A stretch of DNA of 40,925 nucleotides from Lachnospiraceae bacterium UBA7205. Its GTDB lineage: Bacteria > Bacillota > Clostridia > Lachnospirales > Lachnospiraceae. The stretch is from NCBI GenBank assembly GCA_002490665.1, contig DKUL01000063.1, forward strand, positions 1-40,925, read 5' to 3'. The first letter of the stretch is position 1, and every line of letters begins with the position of its first letter. Shown here in pieces: positions 8,901 to 16,436 of this stretch. Below the pieces are notes generated by a model. The model was not told the origin of the DNA. It saw nothing but the letters and a program-made list of their open reading frames with translations, and ran no database searches. The translations under genes were made by a program, and so were the position numbers.

Positions 8901-11900
8901 CGACAGACGAACTGACAGCGGAGATTCTCCCGAGGGACGCAGGACAGAAGGTGGAGTGGAAGTCAAGCAGGGAGTCCGTCCTGAAATTCCCGGATTCCAA
9001 GAGCGGTGTTGCAGAAGGAAACGGTGAGGGAGAAGCCGTGGTGACGGCAGCGGCGCTTGACGGCAGCAAGGTGACAAAGAACGCCACCGTGTACACGAGA
9101 AGGATTGTGCAGTCCTTCACGATGGCAGCGGAATCGGTAAACAAGGATATTCCGGTTGTCAAAGAGGGGGACGAGATTGTCATCACGAGTGGAAACGGCA
9201 TTAAACTGACACCGGAATTTGTGCCGGCATCCGTGTCCAATATGAGTCTCTCCTTCAGCGTTATAAGCGGTGACAAAAATGCCATAAAGTTTTCCTCAAA
9301 CAATCCGGACGGTAAGCCGGATATCAAGACGGTGATGACCATTACGGCAAATAAGGTGACTGCAAACACAAGGGTGACATTGAAGGCGGTTTCACTTGAT
9401 GCAGGAAAGGCAGAATGTGAAATCAAGCTGGTAATCAAACCGCTTACGGAGTCCATAAACCTGTATAAAAATACGGATTTGCTGCACAGTGTCAACGGCT
9501 CCACGATAGGCATCAATCCGGAAAAGGATGATATGTTCTTTACGCTGACAGCAAGAAATTATCCGGATAATGCATCGCAGGCTGTCACATGGAAATCCAG
9601 CAATACAAAGATTGCAAAAGTGGAAAAGACTGGTGACAAGACCTGTAAGGTAAGTGTTCTCGATAAGGGAAATGCGATTATCACTGCCACCGCGGCGGAC
9701 GGCAGCGGGGTGACGGCAACCGTGACGGTCAATGTGTCGGCGCTCGCCTCCGATATCGTCATAACAGGAAGCAATATGGTAATGAAAGGGAGCACCATCC
9801 GCTTAAAGGCAGAGGTATTTCCAAAGTCAGCGACGAACCAGCGGGTAAAATGGTCTTCGCTGATGGACAGCATTGCGAAGGTCAATCCGACGACAGGCGA
9901 TGTGACAGGCGTTGCACCCGGGACGGCGGTGATTATTGCGGAATCGGCAGACGGAAGTGGTGTGCAGGCAACACATACCGTGCGCGTGACAGACGTGATA
10001 ACAAAATTTGACATTGTGTCGCTGGATGGCAGCTTGAGCGAGAAGGATGCCGTGCTCTCCGGAAAGTCGGTAGGGCTTGACCCGGATAAGAATATGCTGA
10101 CGTATAAGCTTGGCGTGAAAATCCTGCCGGACACGGCGTGCCAGACTGTCACATGGAAGTCCAGCAACGAGAAAGTGGTAAAGGTTGAGGATGGGCTGAT
10201 AACGGCGGTCGGCATGGGGACGGCAAACGTGACGGCAACCTCCACGGACGGAAGCAAAAATACGGCGCGCGTGAAAGTGTTTGTCACAACTCTTGTGCGG
10301 AGCGTCAAGATTTCGGGAAGCCATTACGTGGGAATGGACAAATCCATCCAGTTAAAGGCAGAAGTAGGCGGTAAGGACGCCGCGAACAAGAAAGTACTTT
10401 GGAGAAGCAACAATCCTGAAAATATCCAGGTAGACGAAACGGGTCTGGTCACTGCCTTAAACCGTTTCGGCATGGCTGAGATAACGGCGGAGGCAGCGGA
10501 TGGAAGCGGGGCGAAAGACCGCTTTATGGTCTATGCGGTGGCTTATCCGGACAAGGTAGACATTACAAGCTATGACAGACTGCTGACCATTGAGGAAAAT
10601 GCGAGCACGAAAAAGAAGTCAGCCGAAGTTGACATGCGAAATGGGGACACCTACCGCTTTGAGGCAGTGTTCAACGACAATAATCCGACTGCGCAGGGGG
10701 AAGCAGGATACCCGAAGACCGTGACATGGAGTACATCGGATAAGACGATAGCCGCCGTGGAACCGGTGTCTGCTTCAGACGGAAAAGTGGTGCAGGTTAC
10801 CGTGTTCCGAAAAGGCAGCGTGACCATCACGGCGAAAACGACAGACGGATTAGAAGTGACAGACACCTGCAGGCTGAACATCATAGACCCGGAGCCAAAA
10901 GTAAAAATAACGGGTCCGACACAGGTGGCAATGGGCAAAAAAATCCAATTGTCAGCCGGGTATACAGCCGTGGAGTGGAAGCTTGCCAATCCCGGGGACG
11001 CGTCCATTGCGACAGTGAACGGCAAAGGACAGGTTACCGCCAAGAAGCAGGAGGGGGATGTCGAAATCGTTGCCATTGCCAAGGACGGCAATAATGGGGA
11101 GAAAGCCTCCCATATGGTACATGTCAGGCCGGCAGTCAGCGAAGTATCCATTCTGGTAAACGGTGTTCCACAGAAAAACAAGGCGACACTGGGCGTGGAT
11201 ATTTTGTCAGATCCCTTGCAGCTTACCGCGATAGTGGTCGGGGATGAAAATACAAATGTGAAGTGGACTTCCAATAAAACAGCGATAGCCACGGTCGACC
11301 AGAACGGCATTGTCGATGTGAAGAAAAACGGCAAGGCGGTGATAACCGCGGCGGCGATAGACGGCAGCGGCAAAAAGGCAACCCTGACAATCAATGTGTC
11401 CAAAAAAGTGACAGCAGTCGCGCCGAATGGAGCGGACGAGGTGCGGGTAGGGCTGAAAAAGACAGTACAGCTTGGCGTGAAATACACGCCGCTCTCGGCT
11501 ACGACCAAGAAGGTAGTATGGGAGAGCGAGGCACCGAGTGTAGTGTCTGTAAACAAGTCAACAGGAAAAGTGACGGCGAAACAGCTGATTGACCTGTCCC
11601 AGTACCCCAACGGCTATATCACAGTGACAGCGACTCCGGCAGACAATGGAAACGGAACGCCGTGCTATTTTAAGGTGTACGTCAATAATCCGGTCAACAA
11701 AGTGGAGGTGCTGGAAAAGGGAAGCACAGCGTACAACTCCGTACTGGGCGTCGATTTGAGTGTAACACCGGCGCAAAAGCAGCTTGCATTCCGTCTTACG
11801 GACAACAAAAAACCGGCAAATGAGCTGGCAGACCAGTCAGTGACATGGAAGTCAAGCAATACAAAGGTGGCAAAAGTGGATGAGAACGGTCTTGTCACAG

Positions 11901-12274
11901 GATTGTCGACCGGCAAGGTGACAATCACCGCGACGGCGTGTGACGGAAGCAAAAAGTCCGGAAAGGTCACATTGTATGTCGGCAAGCTGATTACCAGCCT
12001 CAAAGTGATGGACGCGGAGGATAAGAGCAAGGAGCTTACGGAGATTAAGCTCAGGAAAGGCAATTCCCGCACCATTTTGCCGGAGCAGATAAAGATTCTG
12101 CCAATTACGGCGACAAACCAGAAGCTTACCTACACGACAAGCGACAAAAAAATAGTGACCGTGACATCAAAAGGTAAAATAACGGCAAAGAAATCCGGAG
12201 AGGAAGCCTGGATAACAATCTCGACGACAGACGGCTCGAATCTTTCCTGGAAGATAAGGATTCTGACACTGTAA
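5960..12274 (+). CDS. giant secreted modular protein (GLUG, InlB-like and Big2 Ig-like repeats)
   Basis: The 2104-aa protein starts after TAGGAGGG with a signal peptide (KRIKR then a hydrophobic core; likely cleavage after VYA near residue 34). A Glu/Ser/Thr/Pro-rich linker covers about 45-175. GLUG-type repeats follow at roughly 297-595, then one InlB B-repeat-like unit at about 684-752 (YELNGG...FKGWFSD...YAKWD). About fourteen Big2/Ig-like modules (WKSSN..., GxATITA.A.DGS) run from 755 to the C-terminus. There is no LPXTG, SLH or cell-wall-binding module, and the protein ends inside an Ig-like fold, so anchoring is unexplained. Such proteins are extracellular adhesins or scaffolds. It is a single-gene unit between its own promoter and terminator, beside the polysaccharide region. 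Confidence 0.92.
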   Translation: MQYRGAKRIKRIAAVVLSAALLITELPQSATVYAAQAEDTGISSLETETAAEQNTQNEPEESSQAQQADGVQEETDSAEPTSPQAPDTEPSSPEVTETEQSDPETPDTEPSNSESSGTESSDIESSGTQPPSTTNPEPSETETLTDELLEPETETETTEEETESPEIKVPDVDTSVYTYSGGTSRTAAHIQPRSVTYKSTTELKPETDGSYKIKNRDEFITFLANPSAYASDVINLDCDIDMKGETALFNASFGGIFNGNGHSIHNVRIQSGLFRSVNRDAEVKNLHISNVISDEVSGVVTAENSGTISYCVVTGNLTASDSVDKLAGIVGMNMGTVENCVFSGEITSNDSYSGNVGAIAGLNSSGTIRNCYGIGKLAVSLGNAGGIAGRNDNVIENCANYMEVSSKAASGGISGENAGTVSGCDNYVAVTCRQSGTGQTGGIAAKNTGSGKIENCYNHGSVSSSVNNVGGIAGATAGSISKCGNYAGITGIANIGGIAGQNIGTKNTDGSVRSVITGCFNTGAVTGKEGTNAQGIGGILGSSEYKTESVPYAVRIENCYNTGSITPDTTVGYVGGIAGILKCGTISSVYNTANILHVTCSGMIAGFLGEAGVADYENVYYLEGGIERIACREHEIVVDASAKKTEQELKELAGTLGGGFESDGNSVNGGYPVVAGQGAEQTSYPVVYELNGGCLDRYYHMVRSGDSVGESPADPVRKHAEFKGWFSDAACTSAYGFTSPVEKATMVYAKWDTYVAVERIEPAMKNITLQIEEEQKIAVTTYPENAQNATLIWKSENTSIADVGQDGTIKAVGTGTTYVTVSVADDETISAQIQVNVTADEIFVRRVDTNELISAPTTGISSGFAVNDEIVVEVKYGKGISANRKIQWTTSDAKVFKFKELEPADRDRVTLIGVGTGTAKLTAVISEGDKYYEAVICNIAVAPQASSITIKIGNEEASGNITYDLYTKKFIAAGNKKFDKPTDELTAEILPRDAGQKVEWKSSRESVLKFPDSKSGVAEGNGEGEAVVTAAALDGSKVTKNATVYTRRIVQSFTMAAESVNKDIPVVKEGDEIVITSGNGIKLTPEFVPASVSNMSLSFSVISGDKNAIKFSSNNPDGKPDIKTVMTITANKVTANTRVTLKAVSLDAGKAECEIKLVIKPLTESINLYKNTDLLHSVNGSTIGINPEKDDMFFTLTARNYPDNASQAVTWKSSNTKIAKVEKTGDKTCKVSVLDKGNAIITATAADGSGVTATVTVNVSALASDIVITGSNMVMKGSTIRLKAEVFPKSATNQRVKWSSLMDSIAKVNPTTGDVTGVAPGTAVIIAESADGSGVQATHTVRVTDVITKFDIVSLDGSLSEKDAVLSGKSVGLDPDKNMLTYKLGVKILPDTACQTVTWKSSNEKVVKVEDGLITAVGMGTANVTATSTDGSKNTARVKVFVTTLVRSVKISGSHYVGMDKSIQLKAEVGGKDAANKKVLWRSNNPENIQVDETGLVTALNRFGMAEITAEAADGSGAKDRFMVYAVAYPDKVDITSYDRLLTIEENASTKKKSAEVDMRNGDTYRFEAVFNDNNPTAQGEAGYPKTVTWSTSDKTIAAVEPVSASDGKVVQVTVFRKGSVTITAKTTDGLEVTDTCRLNIIDPEPKVKITGPTQVAMGKKIQLSAGYTAVEWKLANPGDASIATVNGKGQVTAKKQEGDVEIVAIAKDGNNGEKASHMVHVRPAVSEVSILVNGVPQKNKATLGVDILSDPLQLTAIVVGDENTNVKWTSNKTAIATVDQNGIVDVKKNGKAVITAAAIDGSGKKATLTINVSKKVTAVAPNGADEVRVGLKKTVQLGVKYTPLSATTKKVVWESEAPSVVSVNKSTGKVTAKQLIDLSQYPNGYITVTATPADNGNGTPCYFKVYVNNPVNKVEVLEKGSTAYNSVLGVDLSVTPAQKQLAFRLTDNKKPANELADQSVTWKSSNTKVAKVDENGLVTGLSTGKVTITATACDGSKKSGKVTLYVGKLITSLKVMDAEDKSKELTEIKLRKGNSRTILPEQIKILPITATNQKLTYTTSDKKIVTVTSKGKITAKKSGEEAWITISTTDGSNLSWKIRILTL
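6100..6480 (+). repeat. low-complexity E/S/T/P-rich coding repeat
   Basis: These bases encode degenerate short units such as DTEPS, TETEQSDPE and SSGTE, with GGAA- and TCAG-rich DNA repeats. They form the flexible, likely O-glycosylated stalk just behind the signal peptide. Length variation between strains is expected here. Confidence 0.8.
6850..7745 (+). repeat. about ten GLUG-type protein repeats
   Basis: Units of roughly 22-35 codons repeat the pattern GGIAGxNxGxIxNCYNxGxV, for example GIVGMNMGTVENC, GAIAGLNSSGTIRNC and GGIAGQNIG. Such repeats are expected to form a beta-helix or solenoid on the cell surface, as in other secreted clostridial adhesins. Confidence 0.8.
8222..12271 (+). repeat. 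tandem array of about fourteen Big2/Ig-like modules
   Basis: Modules begin near 8222, 8480, 8790, 9108, 9447, 9750, 10000, 10297, 10550, 10897, 11137, 11409, 11696 and 11995. Each carries a tryptophan strand (VTWKSSN or a variant) and, in most, a GxxxITAxAxDGS ending. Short modules of about 80 aa (ITGxxxVxxGxxIxLKA) and longer ones of about 95-114 aa with an inserted loop tend to alternate from 9447 onwards. Confidence 0.8.
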
Positions 12275-12281
12275 AATACAG

Positions 12282-12310
12282 ACAGCGCACCTTGAATGGG
12301 TGCGCTGTTT
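12282..12310 (+). terminator. intrinsic terminator of the surface-protein gene
   Basis: ACAGCGCACC (12282-12291) and GGTGCGCTGT (12299-12308) are perfect complements around a 7-nt loop and end in TTT. It starts 8 nt after the stop codon. Confidence 0.85.
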
Positions 12311-12311
12311 A

Positions 12312-12390
12312 TATGCACACGGGCGTCCAGAGGAAACATGTCGGACGCCCGACGCGCGCGTAGGGGAGAAGGTCATGTCTCTGCTCGATT
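12312..12390. repeat. structured intergenic repeat, copy A (shorter)
   Basis: This 79-nt segment matches 21275-21365 from TATGCACACGGGCGTCCAGA through to CTCGATT, with scattered substitutions and an 11-nt gap. The outer arms CGGGCGTCC/GGACGCCCG are exact inverted repeats. The second stem (CGCGTAGGGGA/TCTCTGCTCG) is imperfect, so this copy looks decayed relative to copy B. It lies between the surface-protein terminator and the asnB promoter region. Confidence 0.85.
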
Positions 12391-12479
12391 TTCTGCCTGC
12401 TTACCACTATGAATTATTCAAAAAATGTGGTATCATTAAGCATTAAGAAATATTAAATCTGCATTTTTTTCAGGGATTA

Positions 12480-12488
12480 TGGCATAAT
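12480..12488 (+). promoter_or_regulatory. possible extended -10 promoter of asnB
   Basis: TGG followed by CATAAT (12480-12488) matches the extended -10 pattern. No good -35 is seen 17 nt upstream. A second candidate, TGG-TATCAT, is at 12428-12436. Either would serve asnB, which starts at 12525. Confidence 0.3.
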
Positions 12489-12524
12489 ATGGAAAATGAA
12501 CAGGAAAGGCATTGGTAGGAATGT

Positions 12525-14417
12525 ATGTGTGGGATAGCCGGATTTTGTAACAGACCGACAAACTGGAAAAGAAATATTGAAAAGATGAACGAGAGGATGT
12601 ACCACAGGGGACCGGATGCCGGGGGTGTTTGGGCGAGTGAGGATGCGAATGTCGTGTTCGGGCACCGCAGGCTCTCGATTGTTGATTTGTCAGAAAACGG
12701 CGCGCAGCCGATGCATTCCTCGTCCGGAAGATACGTGTGCGTCTTCAATGGGGAGATTTACAATTACAGGAAGCTCCGGGACAGGCTCCTTGCCGAGAAA
12801 AAGGTCACTGCCTTCCGGGGAACATCGGACACGGAAGTACTGCTCGAGGCGTTCGAGGCATACGGTGTGCAGGAGACCGTCCGGCAGTGCAAGGGAATGT
12901 TTGCAATCGCGCTGCTCGACAAAAAAACAGGGCGCCTCACCCTGATAAGGGACAGAATCGGCGAAAAACCGTTGTATTACGGATTTGTAAAAGGACAGTT
13001 CGTGTTTGCATCGGACATTGGCAGCATCAGCGTGCTGGACGGCTTCGACAATCCGATTGACACAAAAGTGCTGCAGCTCTATTTTATACATGGCTATATT
13101 CCGGCGCCATACTCCATTTACCAGAATATTTACAAGCTGGATGCAGGCTGCATGCTTGAGATAGACATGCCATACAGGGAGCCGAAAATAAGCGCCTACT
13201 GGTCAGTGCGCGAGGCGGCAAAGTACGGTCAGGCGCATCCCTTTACCGGAAGCAGGCAGGAGGCGGCGGATGAGCTGGAACGGCTTCTGAAGGCTTCCAT
13301 CTCGGAGCAGATGGTCGCGGATGTGCCCGTCGGGGCATTCCTGTCGGCAGGCATCGACAGCAGCACGATAGTGGCGCTGATGCAGGCGCAGTCAGGGCGG
13401 AAAGTCCGGAGCTTTACCATAGGCATGGACAACCCCGAATACAACGAGGCGGCATATGCAAAGGAGATTGCAAGGCATCTCGGCACGGAGCACACGGAGC
13501 TGTATATCACGTCGCAGGATGCAAAGGAAGTGATTCCGAAGCTTTCCCATATATTTGGCGAGCCGTTTGCGGATTCGTCGCAGATACCGACGTATCTGGT
13601 CAGCAGGATGACAAGGGAACACGTGACAGTGTCGCTGAGCGGCGATGGGGGGGACGAGCTGTTCTGCGGTTATATGACGTATCCGTCCATAGACCGGATA
13701 TGGGGCAAGATGAAAGGATATCCGTATGGACTGCGCCGCTTCTGCAGCCGGCTGCTTGTGGGAAATCCCCTGATTAAAAACAACCAGCTGCTCCAGACAA
13801 AGGCTTATCTGCTCGGTGCAAAGAGCCCGGAACACCTCTACGAGCTGTCCAATGCGCAGGAGGCTTCCAACCTCAGCATCGCGCTTGATAAGACAGTGTA
13901 TCCGTATAAGCACAATGACCGTCCATACGGCGATTTGCGGGATACGAGAAACAGCATTATGCTGATGGACATGGAGGTATACCATCCGGATGACATCCTT
14001 GTCAAGGTTGACCGCTCCGCCATGGCAGTCTCACTCGAGACCAGAGTGCCAATGCTTGACAGGGATGTCGTAGAGTTTGCGTGGACGATTCCCATGGAGT
14101 ACAAAAAACAGGGGGACACCGGCAAGCTGGTTCTGCGGGATGTCCTGTACCGGTATGTGCCCAAAGAGATGATGGACAGACCCAAGAAAGGATTTTCCAT
14201 TCCGATTACGCAGTGGCTTCGGGAAGCGCAGCTCCGGGAATGGGCGGAAGCGCTGCTTGACGCGCAGCTTATCCGGCGTCAGGGGATTCTGGATGCCGAC
14301 GAGGTGCAGCGAATCTGGCGCGACTTTACCGACAACGGAAACTGGCGCATACAGATATGGTATCTATTGATGTTTCAGTCCTGGATGCAGGAGCAGGGGA
14401 TAGGGAGGATAAAATGA
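12525..14417 (+). CDS. asnB: asparagine synthase (glutamine-hydrolysing)
   Basis: The 630-aa protein starts MCGIAGFC, so Cys2 becomes the N-terminal nucleophile of the glutaminase domain (about residues 1-215; RGPDAGG and FNGEIYNYRKLR are present). The synthetase domain follows, with the pyrophosphate loop LSAGIDSS near 270 and SLSGDGGDELFCGY near 370. It would use glutamine and ATP to amidate aspartate. In glycan clusters, AsnB-like enzymes often amidate other carboxylates such as uronic acids, so the substrate is open. GGTAGGA lies 4 nt before the ATG. The gene overlaps the next by ATGA and heads a probable three-gene operon. Confidence 0.92.
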   Translation: MCGIAGFCNRPTNWKRNIEKMNERMYHRGPDAGGVWASEDANVVFGHRRLSIVDLSENGAQPMHSSSGRYVCVFNGEIYNYRKLRDRLLAEKKVTAFRGTSDTEVLLEAFEAYGVQETVRQCKGMFAIALLDKKTGRLTLIRDRIGEKPLYYGFVKGQFVFASDIGSISVLDGFDNPIDTKVLQLYFIHGYIPAPYSIYQNIYKLDAGCMLEIDMPYREPKISAYWSVREAAKYGQAHPFTGSRQEAADELERLLKASISEQMVADVPVGAFLSAGIDSSTIVALMQAQSGRKVRSFTIGMDNPEYNEAAYAKEIARHLGTEHTELYITSQDAKEVIPKLSHIFGEPFADSSQIPTYLVSRMTREHVTVSLSGDGGDELFCGYMTYPSIDRIWGKMKGYPYGLRRFCSRLLVGNPLIKNNQLLQTKAYLLGAKSPEHLYELSNAQEASNLSIALDKTVYPYKHNDRPYGDLRDTRNSIMLMDMEVYHPDDILVKVDRSAMAVSLETRVPMLDRDVVEFAWTIPMEYKKQGDTGKLVLRDVLYRYVPKEMMDRPKKGFSIPITQWLREAQLREWAEALLDAQLIRRQGILDADEVQRIWRDFTDNGNWRIQIWYLLMFQSWMQEQGIGRIK

Positions 14418-15373
14418 ATACGCAAAATACAGCACCGCTGAGTGCATATATCAAGATAGCAAGACCCGACCACTGGGTCAAGAATGTGTTTATTATGCCA
14501 GGGCTTGTCCTGGCGCTGATTCTGATTGAAATACCGGACGAAATCGGGATGTTTCTGCTGAAATTTGTGGCAGGCTTTCTGGCGACATGCTTTATCGCGT
14601 CGGCAAACTATGTCATCAACGAATGGCTGGACGCGGAGTTTGACAAGTACCATCCGACCAAGAAGTACCGTCCTGTAGTCAGCCAGAACATGAAGTTTTC
14701 GCTCGTGATGGCGGAGTATGCGGTATGTATTGCGGCAGGCATTGCGCTGTCGCTTCTTGTCAACATTCCGTTTCTGCTGACGGAAGTGGTACTCCTTGTC
14801 ATGGGCGTCCTGTACAATGTGAAGCCGATACGGACAAAGGACATTGTGTACCTGGACGTGCTGTCGGAGTCTGTCAACAATATGATACGCCTTCTGCTCG
14901 GATGGTTTATCGTGTGCGAGAACGTATACCCGCCATCGAGCGTCCTTGTTGGCTACTGGATGGCAGGCGCGTTCCTGATGGCAGTGAAGCGCTATGCAGA
15001 GTACCGCATGATAGGAGACCCGAAGCTTGCAGGTTCCTACCGCAAGTCGTTTGCCAGGTACACGGAGGCGACGCTGCTGTGCTCTTCATTCTTTTATGCG
15101 CTGTGCGCGACCTTTTTGATAGGAATCTTCCTGTTAAAATACAGGATTGAGTACATCGTGGCAATCCCTGTCCTGTTTTTCCTGTTTTGTTATTACCTGT
15201 ACATAGCGTACAAGCCGGACTCGGCGGCGCAGAAGCCGGAGAAGCTTTTCCGGGAGAAAAAGCTGATGATACTGGTGGGAATCCTCGTCGTGCTCTTTGC
15301 AGTGCTCACCGTCGTGGATATCCCGGTTATGGAAATGTGGGAGACGGCATTCTTTATTCCAACCAAAAAATAA
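14414..15373 (+). CDS. UbiA-family prenyltransferase, polyprenyl-phosphate phosphoribosyltransferase-like
   Basis: The 319-aa membrane protein has about nine membrane segments. The first Asp-rich motif is NEWLDAEFDKYHPTKKYRPV at 69-88 and the second YNVKPIRTKDIVYLDVL at 134-150, then NNMIRLLLGW. The HPTKKYRP ending is typical of the decaprenyl-phosphate 5-phosphoribosyltransferase branch, which joins PRPP to polyprenyl phosphate, rather than quinone or haem enzymes. The first acidic residue is Glu (NE) where ND is usual. The start at 14414 overlaps the asnB stop (ATGA) with GGGAGG upstream. The next gene is a HAD phosphatase, matching the dephosphorylation step that would follow. Donor and acceptor are inferred. 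Confidence 0.8.
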   Translation: MNTQNTAPLSAYIKIARPDHWVKNVFIMPGLVLALILIEIPDEIGMFLLKFVAGFLATCFIASANYVINEWLDAEFDKYHPTKKYRPVVSQNMKFSLVMAEYAVCIAAGIALSLLVNIPFLLTEVVLLVMGVLYNVKPIRTKDIVYLDVLSESVNNMIRLLLGWFIVCENVYPPSSVLVGYWMAGAFLMAVKRYAEYRMIGDPKLAGSYRKSFARYTEATLLCSSFFYALCATFLIGIFLLKYRIEYIVAIPVLFFLFCYYLYIAYKPDSAAQKPEKLFREKKLMILVGILVVLFAVLTVVDIPVMEMWETAFFIPTKK

Positions 15374-15393
15374 GCGGAGGGATGGTGAAGTCC

Positions 15394-16095
15394 ATGAATC
15401 AGGTTTGTATGCGGAAAGAGAAGATAACCCAGTATAAGGCAGTGATTTTTGACCTGGACGGGACACTGTATTACCAGAATCCCTTCCGGCTTCGGATGGC
15501 GTGCTGGCTGCTGGGGCATCTCATAAAGCATCCTTCCGCCATAAAGGATATACTTATTATAAAGAAATACAGAAAAGTGCGGGAGCGCTGGGAACAGTAT
15601 GACACCGCGCCAGAAACAGGCGGTGCACAGGAGCTTGACGCAAGGCAGTATGCGTTTGTGGCTGACAAGATGAAAGTGACGCCAGAGAGGGTTCAAAGGA
15701 CGATAACGTTCTTCATGCTGGAAGCGCCGCTAAAGCTCCTTGGAGGATATCGCGATACAATGCTCGCAGACATGATAAAAGAATTGCGGGAGCATAAAAT
15801 AACAGTAATCGTCTATTCGGATTACCCTGTCCAGGACAAGCTAAAGGCGCTCCGGATAAAAGCAGACGCCTGTTATACATCGGCGGACAGGCAGATAGGC
15901 TGCATGAAACCCGACCCAAAAGGAATCCGCGTGATTTTAAAAGAACAGGAGTTGTTTAATGCAGAAGCACTGATGATTGGCGACCGCTACGAAAAGGATG
16001 GGCTTGCCGCCAAAGGAAATGGCGTGGACTATATCATCGTCAGCAAAAAGAAAAAAGAGAGGGTGTTATTGAAAGACCTTTTCAAAATTTCTTAG
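15394..16095 (+). CDS. HAD-family phosphatase
   Basis: The protein is about 233 aa with all HAD motifs: DLDGT (Asp20 nucleophile, Asp22), YSD near 148 for motif II, the Lys of KPDPKG for motif III, and GDRYEKDG for motif IV. An all-helical cap lies between motifs I and II. It would hydrolyse a small phosphate ester. Next to the UbiA-like gene, the attractive guess is removal of the 5-phosphate from polyprenyl-phosphoribose-phosphate, a step done by other phosphatases in mycobacteria. The start is uncertain: ATG 15394 has GGTGA 5 nt upstream, while GTG 15385 and ATG 15382 are in frame and closer to GGAGG. Confidence 0.8.
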   Translation: MNQVCMRKEKITQYKAVIFDLDGTLYYQNPFRLRMACWLLGHLIKHPSAIKDILIIKKYRKVRERWEQYDTAPETGGAQELDARQYAFVADKMKVTPERVQRTITFFMLEAPLKLLGGYRDTMLADMIKELREHKITVIVYSDYPVQDKLKALRIKADACYTSADRQIGCMKPDPKGIRVILKEQELFNAEALMIGDRYEKDGLAAKGNGVDYIIVSKKKKERVLLKDLFKIS

Positions 16096-16193
16096 AATAG
16101 TGCAGAATCTGCAAGAACCTTGTTCAGTTGATATGATGTGTGTTAGATATAACTATAATTTATTTGTATTGTAATTGTAAGGGGGTGTTTTGA

Positions 16194-16436
16194 ATGTCAG
16201 CATTGCAGAATCAGGTGGTTCAGTCTTTAGAAGGCTTGTCTGATGAGAGTCTTGAATTTATACTTGATATGATACAACGTTTCGTGAAACCGGCGGAAAA
16301 TCAGTTGATGGAGACTGGAACACAGAAGAAGGGGCGTAAGCTGGGTATTTTAAAGGGAGAGTCCCTTATTGCGGATGGATATGATCTGGATGCGTGTAAT
16401 GATGAAATTGCAGAAATGTTTGGAGTGGATAAATGA
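16194..16436 (+). CDS. antitoxin of a VapBC-like pair
   Basis: The 80-aa protein has an N-terminal helical segment (LSDESLEFILDMIQRFVKP, about residues 14-32), a charged linker, and a C-terminal part with GILKGESLIADGYDLD and a terminal acidic helix. This layout fits short antitoxins (DUF2281/AbrB-like tails) encoded before PIN toxins, where the C-terminus binds the toxin. Its stop overlaps the toxin start (ATGA). AAGGGGGTG precedes the ATG. The upstream gap (16096-16193) is A/T-rich with a TATAAT near 16155, but no well-spaced -35 was found. Family assignment rests mainly on gene context and length. Confidence 0.7.
   Translation: MSALQNQVVQSLEGLSDESLEFILDMIQRFVKPAENQLMETGTQKKGRKLGILKGESLIADGYDLDACNDEIAEMFGVDK

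Noticed and set aside
8752..11610. Long antisense reading frames opposite the surface-protein gene (254, 249 and 319 codons)
   Set aside because: They lie wholly inside a coding frame with clear repeats, show Val/Ser/Thr-rich shadow composition, and have no ribosome binding sites.
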